A stretch of DNA of 64,000 bases from Methylomagnum ishizawai (GTDB lineage Bacteria; Pseudomonadota; Gammaproteobacteria; Methylococcales; Methylomonadaceae): contig CAMAVM010000012.1 of NCBI GenBank assembly GCA_945861705.1, positions 16,394-80,393 on the forward strand, given 5' to 3'. Positions 25,009-34,233 of the stretch are shown piece by piece. How positions within the stretch are numbered: the stretch's first letter is position 1; each line of letters starts with the position of its first letter. The position numbers and the translations under genes are program-made. The notes beneath the pieces are model-generated. The model did no database searches. It was not told the origin of the DNA and saw only the letters and a program-made list of their open reading frames with translations.

Positions 25009-28000
25009 GTGAATCAATTCAAATCAATAAAATCATACAGTCGCTTTGGTCTGTTAAGTGGGTTTTTAATTGCCGTCGCTATTGTAACTAAGATAGCGGT
25101 TGCGGGAGATATTGCAACGACCCCATTGTTTATAGGACAGGCAGTAGCACCTAAAGCAATGATAAATATGTCCAAGGATCACCAGCTTTTCTTTAAAGCT
25201 TATGATGATTATTCCGACTTAGATGATGATGACGTTCCTGAAACCACGTACAAGCACAGCTTTAATTATTACGGCTATTTTGATAGTACAAAATGTTATA
25301 AATACAGCAGTAACCGTTTTGAACCCGAAAGTATTTCTTCGGACAAATATTGTGATGATGACCAATGGAGCGGAAATTTTTTAAATTGGGCAACCATGTC
25401 GCGCATGGATGTCATTCGTAAAATACTGTATGGCGGTCTGCGTTCTACAGATGACGCTAATTTAACGGTATTAGAGCGTGCTTTCCTTCCTACTGATGCC
25501 CATAGTTGGGCCAAGTTTTATAACGGTAGCGATTTAGACAAGCTGACTCCCTTTAACTACACTGAAGGACTTACCTTATGTAATACAACAGATGCTTCTT
25601 CTGGGACATCTCAATCAGTTACCAACGCACCGCTAATTCGCGTTGCCAAAGGCAATTTTGCTTTATGGGCAGCTAATGAACGTTGGCAGTGCAAGTGGGG
25701 TGAGGGCGATAATGGCAATAACGCTACCCTATCGGGGATAAATGCCAGTAGCACTGCGCCATCGCAATCAGGCAATAATGAATATATTGCACGAGTTCAA
25801 GCTTGTGTTAGCACCGCCTTGGAAGGCAACGAAAAATGTAAAAATTACGCGAGTTCTGACTTAAAACCGATAGGTTTACTGCAAGAATACGGTGACGGTA
25901 ACAAGATGTACTTCGGACTCATGTCTGGTTCGTATCAAAACAACAAGGAAGGTGGCGTTTTAAGGAAAAATATCGGTACTTTTACAAATGAAATCAATGC
26001 TAATGGTACATTCACCGCGACCACTGGAATTATTAATGCCCTTAACAAACTCAAGATAGTTGGTTACCAATACGGTTCTGGCAATGGAATCTATAATAAC
26101 GCTCAATCTACTACTGGTGGCGGCGATGACTGTATTTGGGGTCTAAGTACCTTTACGTCCAGTAAATGTAGAAATTGGGGTAATCCACAAGCCGAGCTAT
26201 TACTGGAATCCCTGCGTTATTTGGCGGGTAAAAGTGCGACTCCTGCGTATAGCGCAACTGACACAGTTCTTAATTTAACGACAGCAAGTTTTGTAAATCC
26301 AATAACAACCGCCGAATCGTGTGCTTCACTGAATGTTATACAATTTAATGCTAGCACCACTTCTTATGATGCCGATGGTCTTGGGCTCGCTACCGATATT
26401 GGTTTGTCAAATTTGAGTGCTGCAACAGACGCAGTAGGGGCAGGAGAAATCTCAACTTCCAGTCCATTTTTTATAGGCGAAAATGGCACCGATAACAATC
26501 AATTGTGTACCGCCAAGACCGTCAGCCCTAGTGGTAGTAATACCTTGAGTAAACTGCTGGGGACATGCCCTGATGCGCCTCGGCTTTCGGGGTCTTACCA
26601 AATTGCAGGTCTGGCACATTATGCACACACTAATGATCTACGCTCGGATATTACAAAAAATCAATTGGTAAATCTTTACGGCATAGCGTTATCCCCAGCG
26701 TTGCCTAAAGTTGTTGTGCCAGTACCAGGTTCTAGTACCAAGAAAATTACTATACTACCGGCCTGTCGTAATTTAAGTACCGCACCCAATGCCGCCAATT
26801 GTGCCATTGTTGATTTTAAAATCATAAGTCAAGCGACAACCTCAACGACTGCAACAGGCAAACTCTACGTTAACTGGGAGGATTCCGAGCAAGGCGGCGA
26901 TTTTGATCAGGATCAATGGGGTACTATTACATACAGTATTACAGGGTCAAACGTAACGATAACCACGGATGCTATTGCCCAATCCACGCCTAACAAAATG
27001 GGTTTCGGCTATGTGGTCAATGGTACAAGCCAAGATGGTTTTCATGTTCATTCAGGGATCAATGGCTTTGCCTATACCGACCCCACGGGTGGAACGACCT
27101 GTACAAATTGCAATTTCGGTGATGCTGCAAGTGTTCGCACATATACCATTGGGACAGCTAACGCAAACAGCCTAGAGCAACCTTTGTTTTATGCGGCTAA
27201 ATGGGGTGGTTTTATTGACTCCAACAATAACAAAAAGCCAGATCTACAAAGTGAATGGGATGCCGAAAATAATACCACTGGAAATGCCGAACCTGATGGC
27301 ATCCCCGACAAATATTTTGCCGCTACTAATCCACTAAAATTGGAGACTTCATTAGCCACAGCGTTAACTAAAATTAGCCTCGGTGATGGTGCTGCATCCG
27401 CTGTTGCAACGAATTCCACCCAGTTAAATGCAGGTTCAATTGTTTATCAAGCTAAATTTAACCCTATAGACTGGAGTGGCGACGTAGAAGCCTTTGCGGT
27501 TAACACGAATACTGGTGCGCTTACCACAGACTGGAAAGTGTCCGACCCAGGTAAAATTCCTGGTTCTGATGTTCGTAATATTTTAACTTACAACCCTAGG
27601 AAAGCATTGGGTTCGCGCGGCATCCCTTTCCTTTGGGGACAGTTAACTTGCCCTGCTGCTAGCACATCTACACAGAAATGTACGAAGCCTGGGAGAAAGC
27701 CCAGTGATCCACGCAGATCGTGTAGTCCTGGTAGCAAAAATTGCGTTTGTGAAATATTAACTACTTCTATTCCCACTTGTATTGACACTAATGTTCAAAC
27801 CGATGGAAAATCACAACAGGATTACCTAAATAAATTGCCGCCAGCGACATCGTCCGATCTTAAAGGTCTTGACCGAGTTGACTGGTTACGTGGCGACCAA
27901 GAAAACGAGAAACTTAATAAAGATGATACTGATCTAAACCACATTTTTAGAAAACGGACGAAGCTATTGGGTGATGCCGTTAATTCTGATCCTGTTTTTG

Positions 28001-28218
28001 TGGGTACTGATGACTTTGGCTATGGTGCCTTGTCAGGAGTAGAGGGCAGCAGCTATACCGCTTTTCGAGCTAGCTCTGCCTATTTAAACCGCATACCTAC
28101 GCTTTACGTGGGTACCAATGATGGTATGTTGCACGGTTTTGATGGCAGAAAATCAACAGCTACTGTCACTTCAGGCGGGAGTGAGCTATTTGCGTACGTT
28201 CCCAACGCGAATGCCTGA
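25009..28218 (+). CDS. pilY1: PilY1, N-terminal part (gene split by frameshift)
   Basis: The 1069-residue product of the first reading frame of a PilY1-type pilus tip adhesin. It has a signal peptide (about residues 1-32, ending AVAG), then IATTPLFIGQAVAPKAMINMS, the usual PilY1 start. Asp-rich stretches (DLDDDDVPE; DSNNNKKPDLQSEWD) may bind calcium. The C-terminal propeller begins near LYVGTNDGMLHGFD. The frame stops at 28218 just after AYVPNA, while the next frame carries the rest. The start is GTG 25009 with GGGAG upstream. It is probably one gene with 28211-29764. Confidence 0.88.
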   Translation: MNQFKSIKSYSRFGLLSGFLIAVAIVTKIAVAGDIATTPLFIGQAVAPKAMINMSKDHQLFFKAYDDYSDLDDDDVPETTYKHSFNYYGYFDSTKCYKYSSNRFEPESISSDKYCDDDQWSGNFLNWATMSRMDVIRKILYGGLRSTDDANLTVLERAFLPTDAHSWAKFYNGSDLDKLTPFNYTEGLTLCNTTDASSGTSQSVTNAPLIRVAKGNFALWAANERWQCKWGEGDNGNNATLSGINASSTAPSQSGNNEYIARVQACVSTALEGNEKCKNYASSDLKPIGLLQEYGDGNKMYFGLMSGSYQNNKEGGVLRKNIGTFTNEINANGTFTATTGIINALNKLKIVGYQYGSGNGIYNNAQSTTGGGDDCIWGLSTFTSSKCRNWGNPQAELLLESLRYLAGKSATPAYSATDTVLNLTTASFVNPITTAESCASLNVIQFNASTTSYDADGLGLATDIGLSNLSAATDAVGAGEISTSSPFFIGENGTDNNQLCTAKTVSPSGSNTLSKLLGTCPDAPRLSGSYQIAGLAHYAHTNDLRSDITKNQLVNLYGIALSPALPKVVVPVPGSSTKKITILPACRNLSTAPNAANCAIVDFKIISQATTSTTATGKLYVNWEDSEQGGDFDQDQWGTITYSITGSNVTITTDAIAQSTPNKMGFGYVVNGTSQDGFHVHSGINGFAYTDPTGGTTCTNCNFGDAASVRTYTIGTANANSLEQPLFYAAKWGGFIDSNNNKKPDLQSEWDAENNTTGNAEPDGIPDKYFAATNPLKLETSLATALTKISLGDGAASAVATNSTQLNAGSIVYQAKFNPIDWSGDVEAFAVNTNTGALTTDWKVSDPGKIPGSDVRNILTYNPRKALGSRGIPFLWGQLTCPAASTSTQKCTKPGRKPSDPRRSCSPGSKNCVCEILTTSIPTCIDTNVQTDGKSQQDYLNKLPPATSSDLKGLDRVDWLRGDQENEKLNKDDTDLNHIFRKRTKLLGDAVNSDPVFVGTDDFGYGALSGVEGSSYTAFRASSAYLNRIPTLYVGTNDGMLHGFDGRKSTATVTSGGSELFAYVPNANA

Positions 28219-29764
28219 GTTAAGTAAGCTGACATCGCCTACTTATACCCATCAGTATTATGTCGATGGCACTTCTGCTTCAAGTGATGTGTATTATGAT
28301 TCGAGTTGGCACACCATGTTAGTCGGTGCTACAGGTGCAGGCGGTCGTGCGTTATTTGCGCTGGATGTTACTAGCCCACCTACCAGTGCTACTGAGTTTG
28401 CTACCTTTACACCTACCAGCGCATTGTGGGAGTTTACCGATACCGCGCCTCCCGTCGCTACTGATTGCAGCGCGTTTGGAGCAGGCAGTGCTAACTATGA
28501 TGCCAATGATCTGGGCTATACCCTGGCACAACCTTCGATAGTTAGAATGCAAAATGGCAGTTGGGTAGTCATTGCCGCTAACGGCTATAACAGCAATAAC
28601 GGCAGTGCTGTGTTGTTTATTCTTGACGCTAAAACCGGCTGTATTATCAAAAAAATTGATACCGGCGCGAAGCCTAGCACCCCAATACCACCTGGGCGGT
28701 CAGATAAAAATGGTCTGTCAACACCCATTGCTGTTGATGCCAATAATGATCTGAGTATAGATACTGTTTATGCAGGCGATTTATACGGCAATTTGTGGAA
28801 GTTTGATTTGTCAGGTACCGTTGCTAGCTGGAATATATCTGGCGGCAGCCCTATATTCGTGGCTTGTACAACAGCGGGTGCAAGTTGCCCAACAGCAAAT
28901 CGGCAGCCCATCACTAGCAAGCCTAACGTTGGTGCAGTACGGGCAGTAGGCTCTGATCAAGACGGTGTCGGTAGAATGGTGTACTTCGGTACAGGTAAGT
29001 TTTTTGAAACAGGTGACAACTTATTGCCTACTTTACCCGCACTACCACAGGTACAAACTTTTTACGGCCTATGGGATAGAGGCTCGACCATCACTGATCG
29101 CGCTTTGTTGCAAGATCAAACCATTGATTTTGAAGGTTTTGCCGATACAGATTGTGGAACGGCTTCTTGCCCTAAAACCATTAGGTCTGTTCGTGTAGTG
29201 TCAAAAACCACTGTTTGTTACGCTGCCACCACCGTTGGTTGCACAACAAGTAGCCCGTTAAAAAGCGGCTGGGCATTGAATTTACTCGTTAAACCTGGCA
29301 ATGTTGCCCAGGGTGAACGGGTCATCAGTCTACCTTTAGTACGTCGGGGCTTAGTAGTGTTTTCTACGGTAATCCCCAATCCTGACCCCTGTGGTGATGG
29401 TGGAGAATCACGCTTAATGGAAATTGATGCGCTAAGTGGTGGTGAAGCTGATGCAACGCCCTTTGATGTCACTGGCAATGGCGTAATTGATGATAAGGAT
29501 TTTATATTGATCAACGGCGTGAAACATAATGCGTCGGGTGTTAACCAAGGGATTGGTATTACTAAGCAACCAACAGTAATTGAATCTCCAACCGCATCCA
29601 TTGACTATAAATACAGTAGTGGCTCAAGTGCTGCTATGGGAACTGTTGTTGATAGAGGAGGTAGTGGCTGTGTAGGTACTACCTGTGACGATGATGATGA
29701 TGTCGGCGGAAGTACCGCTATTCCTGGCACACGCAGGTCATGGCGGCAATTGAATGCCTTGTAA
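28211..29764 (+). CDS. pilY1: PilY1, C-terminal propeller part (second frame)
   Basis: About 517 residues in the +1 frame continue the PilY1 propeller: MPELSKLTSPTYTHQYYVDG, WHTMLVGATGAGGRALFALDV, then a calcium-loop candidate DANNDLSID with YAGDLYGNLWKFD, and a second one, DVTGNGVIDDKD. Removing one A at 28210-28211 restores AYVPNAMPELSKL and joins the two parts into about 1,584 residues. The frame is open back to 28118, but that stretch only reads the upstream gene out of frame. It may be a real mutation, phase variation or a sequencing error. Confidence 0.85.
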   Translation: MPELSKLTSPTYTHQYYVDGTSASSDVYYDSSWHTMLVGATGAGGRALFALDVTSPPTSATEFATFTPTSALWEFTDTAPPVATDCSAFGAGSANYDANDLGYTLAQPSIVRMQNGSWVVIAANGYNSNNGSAVLFILDAKTGCIIKKIDTGAKPSTPIPPGRSDKNGLSTPIAVDANNDLSIDTVYAGDLYGNLWKFDLSGTVASWNISGGSPIFVACTTAGASCPTANRQPITSKPNVGAVRAVGSDQDGVGRMVYFGTGKFFETGDNLLPTLPALPQVQTFYGLWDRGSTITDRALLQDQTIDFEGFADTDCGTASCPKTIRSVRVVSKTTVCYAATTVGCTTSSPLKSGWALNLLVKPGNVAQGERVISLPLVRRGLVVFSTVIPNPDPCGDGGESRLMEIDALSGGEADATPFDVTGNGVIDDKDFILINGVKHNASGVNQGIGITKQPTVIESPTASIDYKYSSGSSAAMGTVVDRGGSGCVGTTCDDDDDVGGSTAIPGTRRSWRQLNAL

Positions 29765-29783
29765 TTGGTAAGAGACGAGACAA

Positions 29784-29810
29784 GCAGGTGAGCAAACGGT
29801 GCTTGCCTGC
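29784..29810 (+). other. Hairpin between pilY1 and pilE
   Basis: GCAGGTGAGCA (29784-29794) pairs over 11 positions, two of them G-T, with TGCTTGCCTGC (29800-29810) around AACGG. No T-run follows, so a role in mRNA processing or stability, separating pilE from the long pilY1 message, is more likely than termination. Confidence 0.5.
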
Positions 29811-29853
29811 GTAAACTGAATAACATATCGCACTAATTAGCGTAGAATGAATT

Positions 29854-30321
29854 ATGAGACAAACGCAATCAGGTTTTACGTTAATAGAACTGATGATATG
29901 TGTGGCAATAATCGGTATTTTGACTGCTATTGCCTTACCTAGTTATCAGGAAAGTGTGAGAAAGTCACGCAGAGCGGATGCAAAAGCCGCTTTGCTGGGT
30001 TTAGTCAATGCTATGGAGCGGCATTTTACGGAAATCAATACCTATTGCAATGCGGGAGGAACAGGCGGAGGAGACTCTTGTGGTACGGGTTCTATCAATG
30101 ATACAGGAACTCCCTCTTCCTCTGTTTACACGGTGGACACTGGCACGGCTACGTATTATGACTTAACAATCAATGCCGTAGATGCCAGCACCTACACCTT
30201 ATGGGCTGCACCAAAAAGCGCTCAGGCCAGTGATAAATGCGGTACGTTGACGTTGACACATTTGGGTGCTAAGGATGTTACAGCGCAAACATCCGGTGTA
30301 ACCAAGGCTGATTGCTGGTAG
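29854..30321 (+). CDS. pilE: Type IV pilus minor pilin PilE
   Basis: A 155-residue prepilin with a seven-residue leader cut at QSG/FTLIELMICVAIIGILTAIA and Glu at mature position 5 (E12). The following SYQESVRKSRRADAKAALL is characteristic of PilE minor pilins. Cysteines near the end (DKCG ... ADCW) give the usual C-terminal disulfide loop. It closes the operon, 89 bases after pilY1, and a terminator follows. Confidence 0.88.
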   Translation: MRQTQSGFTLIELMICVAIIGILTAIALPSYQESVRKSRRADAKAALLGLVNAMERHFTEINTYCNAGGTGGGDSCGTGSINDTGTPSSSVYTVDTGTATYYDLTINAVDASTYTLWAAPKSAQASDKCGTLTLTHLGAKDVTAQTSGVTKADCW

Positions 30322-30361
30322 GGTTGTGTGTTGGTTGAATCAGATGTAGATGTAGATAGGG

Positions 30362-30388
30362 TGGGCAGGCTTTTTTGCCCATCTTTTG
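30362..30388 (+). terminator. Intrinsic terminator after pilE
   Basis: TGGGCA (30362-30367) pairs with TGCCCA (30376-30381) and is followed by TCTTTTGTT. It stands 40 bases after the pilE stop and would end the pilus operon. Confidence 0.65.
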
Positions 30389-30410
30389 TTTACAGATTTA
30401 TGTTAATTTT

Positions 30411-30550
30411 GTTCGTGGTTTGACCATTCGGCAAGCGCACGGCTCACCACGAACCAAACCGTCAGGTCACGGAACAGAACCTACACAGGTCTTTACCCTC
30501 ACAAACTGTTCGTCCTGAGCTTGTCGAAGGAAGCTTGTCGAAAGACAATC
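30411..30550. repeat. Dispersed repeat remnants (GTTCGTGGT / CTTGTCGAA type)
   Basis: GTTCGTGGT (30411-30419) and ACCACGAAC (30446-30454) form inverted arms. Further on come TTCGTCCTGAGCTTGTCGAAGGA and a second CTTGTCGAAAG, a well-known style of repeat in proteobacterial intergenic DNA. It fills the convergent gap between pilE and fadE; no gene is seen. Confidence 0.5.
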
Positions 30551-30571
30551 AGATTTGACCATCGCTTCAAA

Positions 30572-32983
30572 TTACTTCTCCAACTCCTCAGCACTAAAAT
30601 CATCAACTGTAATCGCTTGCAATCTCGCCTGCTCTGCTGTGTCAAACAACTGGGCTTCTTCTTTTGTGATGATGTTTTTGGTCAGCGCATCTTTTGCAAC
30701 TTCAGACATCTCACTCTTAGCCAACTGCTTTTGTTTTTGTGCCAGCTTTATCTTGGCTTCAACCGGAGCTGCTGCGAGTACCGCTTTAAACGCCACCTCG
30801 ATCCTGCCAGTGGCATCATCTGGCTTATTGTTGATGTAGATACCTTTGGTTAAGCGGTCGCGTACGGACGAATCAGCCAACAACAATGCAGCGCATTGGT
30901 GGACTAGCTTATCACTGGCGGGTTTGTTGGGTTTGCCCAGCGGGAAGATGACGGCATTGAGCAGACAAGCAACAGGAGGAAATGGTAGCTTGGTCAGTAT
31001 ATCTGCTAAGGCTTGTTGTGCGCGGTAAATGCTTTCCTGGCAAGCCCAATGCAGCAGCGGTAGGTCGTCTTTCTGTTTGCCTTGGTTTTCATAATGTTTC
31101 AGCGCACAGGAACATAGGTAAAGGTTAGATAAAGCATCGGCAAAGCGACCAGACAACCGTTCCTTACGTTTTAACGCGCCACCCAAGGTTAATAAGGCGT
31201 AATCAGCAAGGAATGCAAACCCAACACTTAGCCGTGCAATCTGGAGGTAATAGCGTTTGGTTTCTTTATCACCAGGGGTTGCCAGAAAACGGGCGTTGGT
31301 TAATCCTAGCCACAAACATGCCGCTTTGTTATGCCCCCAGTGACCAATATGGTTGAAGAAAACTTGGTCGAATGCATTTAAGTTACCTTCGGCTATTGCC
31401 GCCATTTCTTGCTGGATGTAAGGGTGGCAACGGACTGCACCTTGTCCGAAGATCATCATGGTGCGGGTGAGGATGTTTGCGCCTTCAACTGTAATACTGA
31501 CCGGAATAACCTGGTATACGCGCCCTAGGTAATTTTTTGGCCCTAAACAAATCCCCGCGCCACCGAGTATATCCATACCGTCATTAACCACACGTCGCAT
31601 GCGTTCGGTCAATTCGTATTTCAAGATGGCGGAAATGACGGCGGGTTTCTCACCTTGATCTAATGCCGCATTGGTGACTTGTCTTGCCGCGTCGAGAATG
31701 TAGGTTTCACCTGCGACCCGCGCCAGTGCTTCTTCAATGCCCTCAAATTCCCCGATAGGCATGTTGAATTGCTTGCGGATACGGGCATAAGCACCGATGT
31801 TGCGGCTGGTGAATTTAGCTGCACCTACACTCAGGGCGGGTAGCGATATAGCGCGTCCGGTCGTCAGGCATTGCATCAACATCTTCCAGCCATTGCCGAC
31901 CTGTGCAACGCCGCCGATAATCATGTCCATTGGGATAAAGACATCTTTACCCCAATTTGGGCCGTTCTGGAATGCGGAGTCCAATGGAAAGTGTCTTCTT
32001 CCAATGCTTATGCCAGGGGTATTGGTGGGTATAAGTGCAACTGTAATACCAATATTCTCTTTGTCGCCGATCAGGTGGTCGGGATCGTAAAGCTTGAAGG
32101 CGAGACCCAATACGGTAGCGATTGGCCCCAAGGTAATGTAGCGTTTTTCCCAATTTAGCCGTATTCCCAATACCCTATCCTGCCCCTTATGGTTGCCATA
32201 ACAGACCACACCCGTATCAGGCATTGCGCCTGCATCACTGCCTGCATGTGGGCCAGTTAATGCGAAGGCAGGAATATCCTCGCCATTCGCCAAACGAGGC
32301 AAATAATAGTTTTTTTGTTCTTCCGTGCCATAATTCAGCAACAGTTTTCCAGGTCCCAGTGAATTAGGCACCATAACAGTGACTGCCGCTGTGCTGCTGC
32401 GGCTGGATATTTTCATCACTATTTCAGAATGCGCCGATTCGGAGAACTCAAGCCCGCCATATTTCTTGGGGATCATTATGCCGCAGAATTTTTGCTTTTT
32501 AATGTAATCCCACACTTCCGGCGGTAAATCCATGCGGTTATGGGTAATGTCCCAGTCGTTGAGCATGGCACATAAGGTTTCTGTCGGGCCGTCAAGAAAG
32601 CCTTGTTCTTCTTTTGAGAACTTTGCGACAGGTAGATTTTGTAGGATGTCCCAGTTAGGGTTGCCTGAAAACAATTCGGCATCCCACCAAGTGTTGCCTG
32701 CTTCCAGTGCTTCCCGCTCAGTTTGCGACATGGCGGGTAAAGCCGCCTTCATGAATTTGAAGGCCCAGCGGCTGATGAGCCATTGCCGGATGGGGATTAC
32801 GTTTAAAGGGATGAAAACGATTAAATACGTCATCCACAAACTGAGATTGCTCGACGATGAAGCGCCATTCACGAGTAGATACGCGCCTAGCAATGCGCCA
32901 ACAGCCAAGGTAATCCAGTGTATGGAAGCTTTGTGGTAAGCCAATATAACGACCAGGATGATAAGTGTGAGCAGCCAGAGCAT
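30572..32983 (-). CDS. fadE: Acyl-CoA dehydrogenase, FadE type
   Basis: An 803-residue acyl-CoA dehydrogenase of the large, membrane-associated FadE type (E. coli FadE is about 814). Two hydrophobic segments lie in the first 65 residues. The flavoprotein core includes KYGGLEFSESAHSEIV, TVMVPNSLGPGKLLLNYG, and TGPHAGSDAGAMPD. It catalyses the first, FAD-linked step of beta-oxidation. fadN and fadA lie upstream on the same strand with a DUF2971 gene in between, so it may be transcribed separately. Confidence 0.92.
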   Translation of the reverse strand: MLWLLTLIILVVILAYHKASIHWITLAVGALLGAYLLVNGASSSSNLSLWMTYLIVFIPLNVIPIRQWLISRWAFKFMKAALPAMSQTEREALEAGNTWWDAELFSGNPNWDILQNLPVAKFSKEEQGFLDGPTETLCAMLNDWDITHNRMDLPPEVWDYIKKQKFCGIMIPKKYGGLEFSESAHSEIVMKISSRSSTAAVTVMVPNSLGPGKLLLNYGTEEQKNYYLPRLANGEDIPAFALTGPHAGSDAGAMPDTGVVCYGNHKGQDRVLGIRLNWEKRYITLGPIATVLGLAFKLYDPDHLIGDKENIGITVALIPTNTPGISIGRRHFPLDSAFQNGPNWGKDVFIPMDMIIGGVAQVGNGWKMLMQCLTTGRAISLPALSVGAAKFTSRNIGAYARIRKQFNMPIGEFEGIEEALARVAGETYILDAARQVTNAALDQGEKPAVISAILKYELTERMRRVVNDGMDILGGAGICLGPKNYLGRVYQVIPVSITVEGANILTRTMMIFGQGAVRCHPYIQQEMAAIAEGNLNAFDQVFFNHIGHWGHNKAACLWLGLTNARFLATPGDKETKRYYLQIARLSVGFAFLADYALLTLGGALKRKERLSGRFADALSNLYLCSCALKHYENQGKQKDDLPLLHWACQESIYRAQQALADILTKLPFPPVACLLNAVIFPLGKPNKPASDKLVHQCAALLLADSSVRDRLTKGIYINNKPDDATGRIEVAFKAVLAAAPVEAKIKLAQKQKQLAKSEMSEVAKDALTKNIITKEEAQLFDTAEQARLQAITVDDFSAEELEK

Positions 32984-33039
32984 GGTGTTCTCCTTTTTTG
33001 TTGTCGCTAACGCGACGGGTTTTTTTTAATCGGGTTCTC

Positions 33040-33250
33040 GCACCCGAAGACGAAATGCTTTCTTTTGCGTCGCCAAAAAAAATATTCAAAGAAAAGGCGA
33101 CCCTCTGCCACTTATTGTCTGCACTTCTCGATTTTAATAAGATTTGATGGAAGGGATATCGCTATCTCTCCAGAAAATTGCTGCACCCCTGCCGCAACCC
33201 TACGGGCGAATCCCCTCAAAATCATCGGTACTCGGCGCGGCAGAAGGGAA
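33040..33250. repeat. Dispersed repeat remnant between fadE and the DUF2971 gene
   Basis: The stretch contains CTTTCTTTTGCGTCGCCAAA and CAAAGAAAAGGCGACCC, a sequence type repeated in intergenic DNA of many environmental gammaproteobacteria. A small hairpin, CGGGT/ACCCG, precedes it. No protein-coding frame is convincing here. Assignment rests on memory of the type, not on a second copy in this window. Confidence 0.35.
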
Positions 33251-33263
33251 TACTTGAGCATAA

Positions 33264-34097
33264 TCAGCTAATAATTATCTTAAAAGTCTTGGTGTCAAGC
33301 TCTGCTTTTTTTATATCAAGATGGCTATAATCCGAAGTGTTTTTTAAATTATTAACATCTTTCGTTAATGAATGGGATGCCCTACAACCTAAAATTACTC
33401 CAGTTATAGCATTAGGGTTAAAACTAAAAGTAATTACCGGAAACCCTTTTGGAAACTCCCTAGCTATATTGCTTTTATCAAGAACTTTGTTGCCTTTAGT
33501 TAAAGGCATCAGCATTCTCCATTCTTTTTCATAGCTCCAATCCAAGCTTTTAACATTGAATAATTCTGTTTGCGACATCTTGGAAAGGTCGCGATCTGGT
33601 CTTACTAAACGATAGTCAACTTGCCTAAAAGTACCGAATGTACTATTTGGGCTGAGCTCATGTTTATCGGTAAAAAAAACTTTATCTGTATCAAATTCAA
33701 TTAAAAACCCTGTATGGTCATCAGTATAATGTCCCCACATCAAAGGGTTATCATTATTTTCCGAAAGGGAGAGAATCCCTATTTGAGATTCTATCCATTT
33801 TGCAAGATATAAGCCGATATCTTTTTTGTTTGTGAGGTTACCTAAAATTTTTTCATTAATGTAATCTAGAAGTTTATCAGTTAAATACGTAACAGAAAAT
33901 TCAGTTAAGCCAATTTGAGATGCAAATTTAGTCAATTCTTCAATTATTGCTTGACCATTTATTGTTGTAGACGGTTTAAATGAGATAAATGGTTCCACTT
34001 CAAATGGGTCGTTGAACGCACCTGTTTGAGAAAACCTGATAGTTTTGTTAACTAGGTCTTCTATTCGCTTTCCCCTAACATGTTTATAGAGTTTCAT
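33264..34097 (-). CDS. DUF2971-family protein
   Basis: A 277-residue protein with marks of the DUF2971 family: LYKHVRGKRIEDL at the N-terminus, TGAFNDPFEVEP, PLMWGHYTDDHTGFLIEFD and YEKEWRML. Function is unknown; members are scattered and often found among accessory genes. The gene is distinctly AT-rich against the fad genes on each side, and a 72-base inverted repeat lies just upstream, so it was probably acquired. Family call is good, role unknown. Confidence 0.78.
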   Translation of the reverse strand: MKLYKHVRGKRIEDLVNKTIRFSQTGAFNDPFEVEPFISFKPSTTINGQAIIEELTKFASQIGLTEFSVTYLTDKLLDYINEKILGNLTNKKDIGLYLAKWIESQIGILSLSENNDNPLMWGHYTDDHTGFLIEFDTDKVFFTDKHELSPNSTFGTFRQVDYRLVRPDRDLSKMSQTELFNVKSLDWSYEKEWRMLMPLTKGNKVLDKSNIAREFPKGFPVITFSFNPNAITGVILGCRASHSLTKDVNNLKNTSDYSHLDIKKAELDTKTFKIIIS

Positions 34098-34128
34098 TTT
34101 TTCTCCATATATTTTGATGGTTTAGAAC

Positions 34129-34200
34129 TATAGGATGTGCCGAGGCACGAGGCGCATCGCTCGCGATAGATGCGCTTCACTTTGTTCAGCACATCCTATA
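34129..34200. repeat. Nested inverted repeat, 72 bases
   Basis: Perfect 12-base outer arms TATAGGATGTGC (34129-34140) and GCACATCCTATA (34189-34200) enclose a second perfect stem GCGCATC/GATGCGC (34152-34158, 34169-34175). GATGCGCTTC is shared with the hairpin at 9541. It looks like a small non-coding mobile or REP-type element between the DUF2971 and fadN genes. Confidence 0.75.
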
Positions 34201-34233
34201 AAGTCCAAATCAACTCTAGAACAAGGTAAGCCT

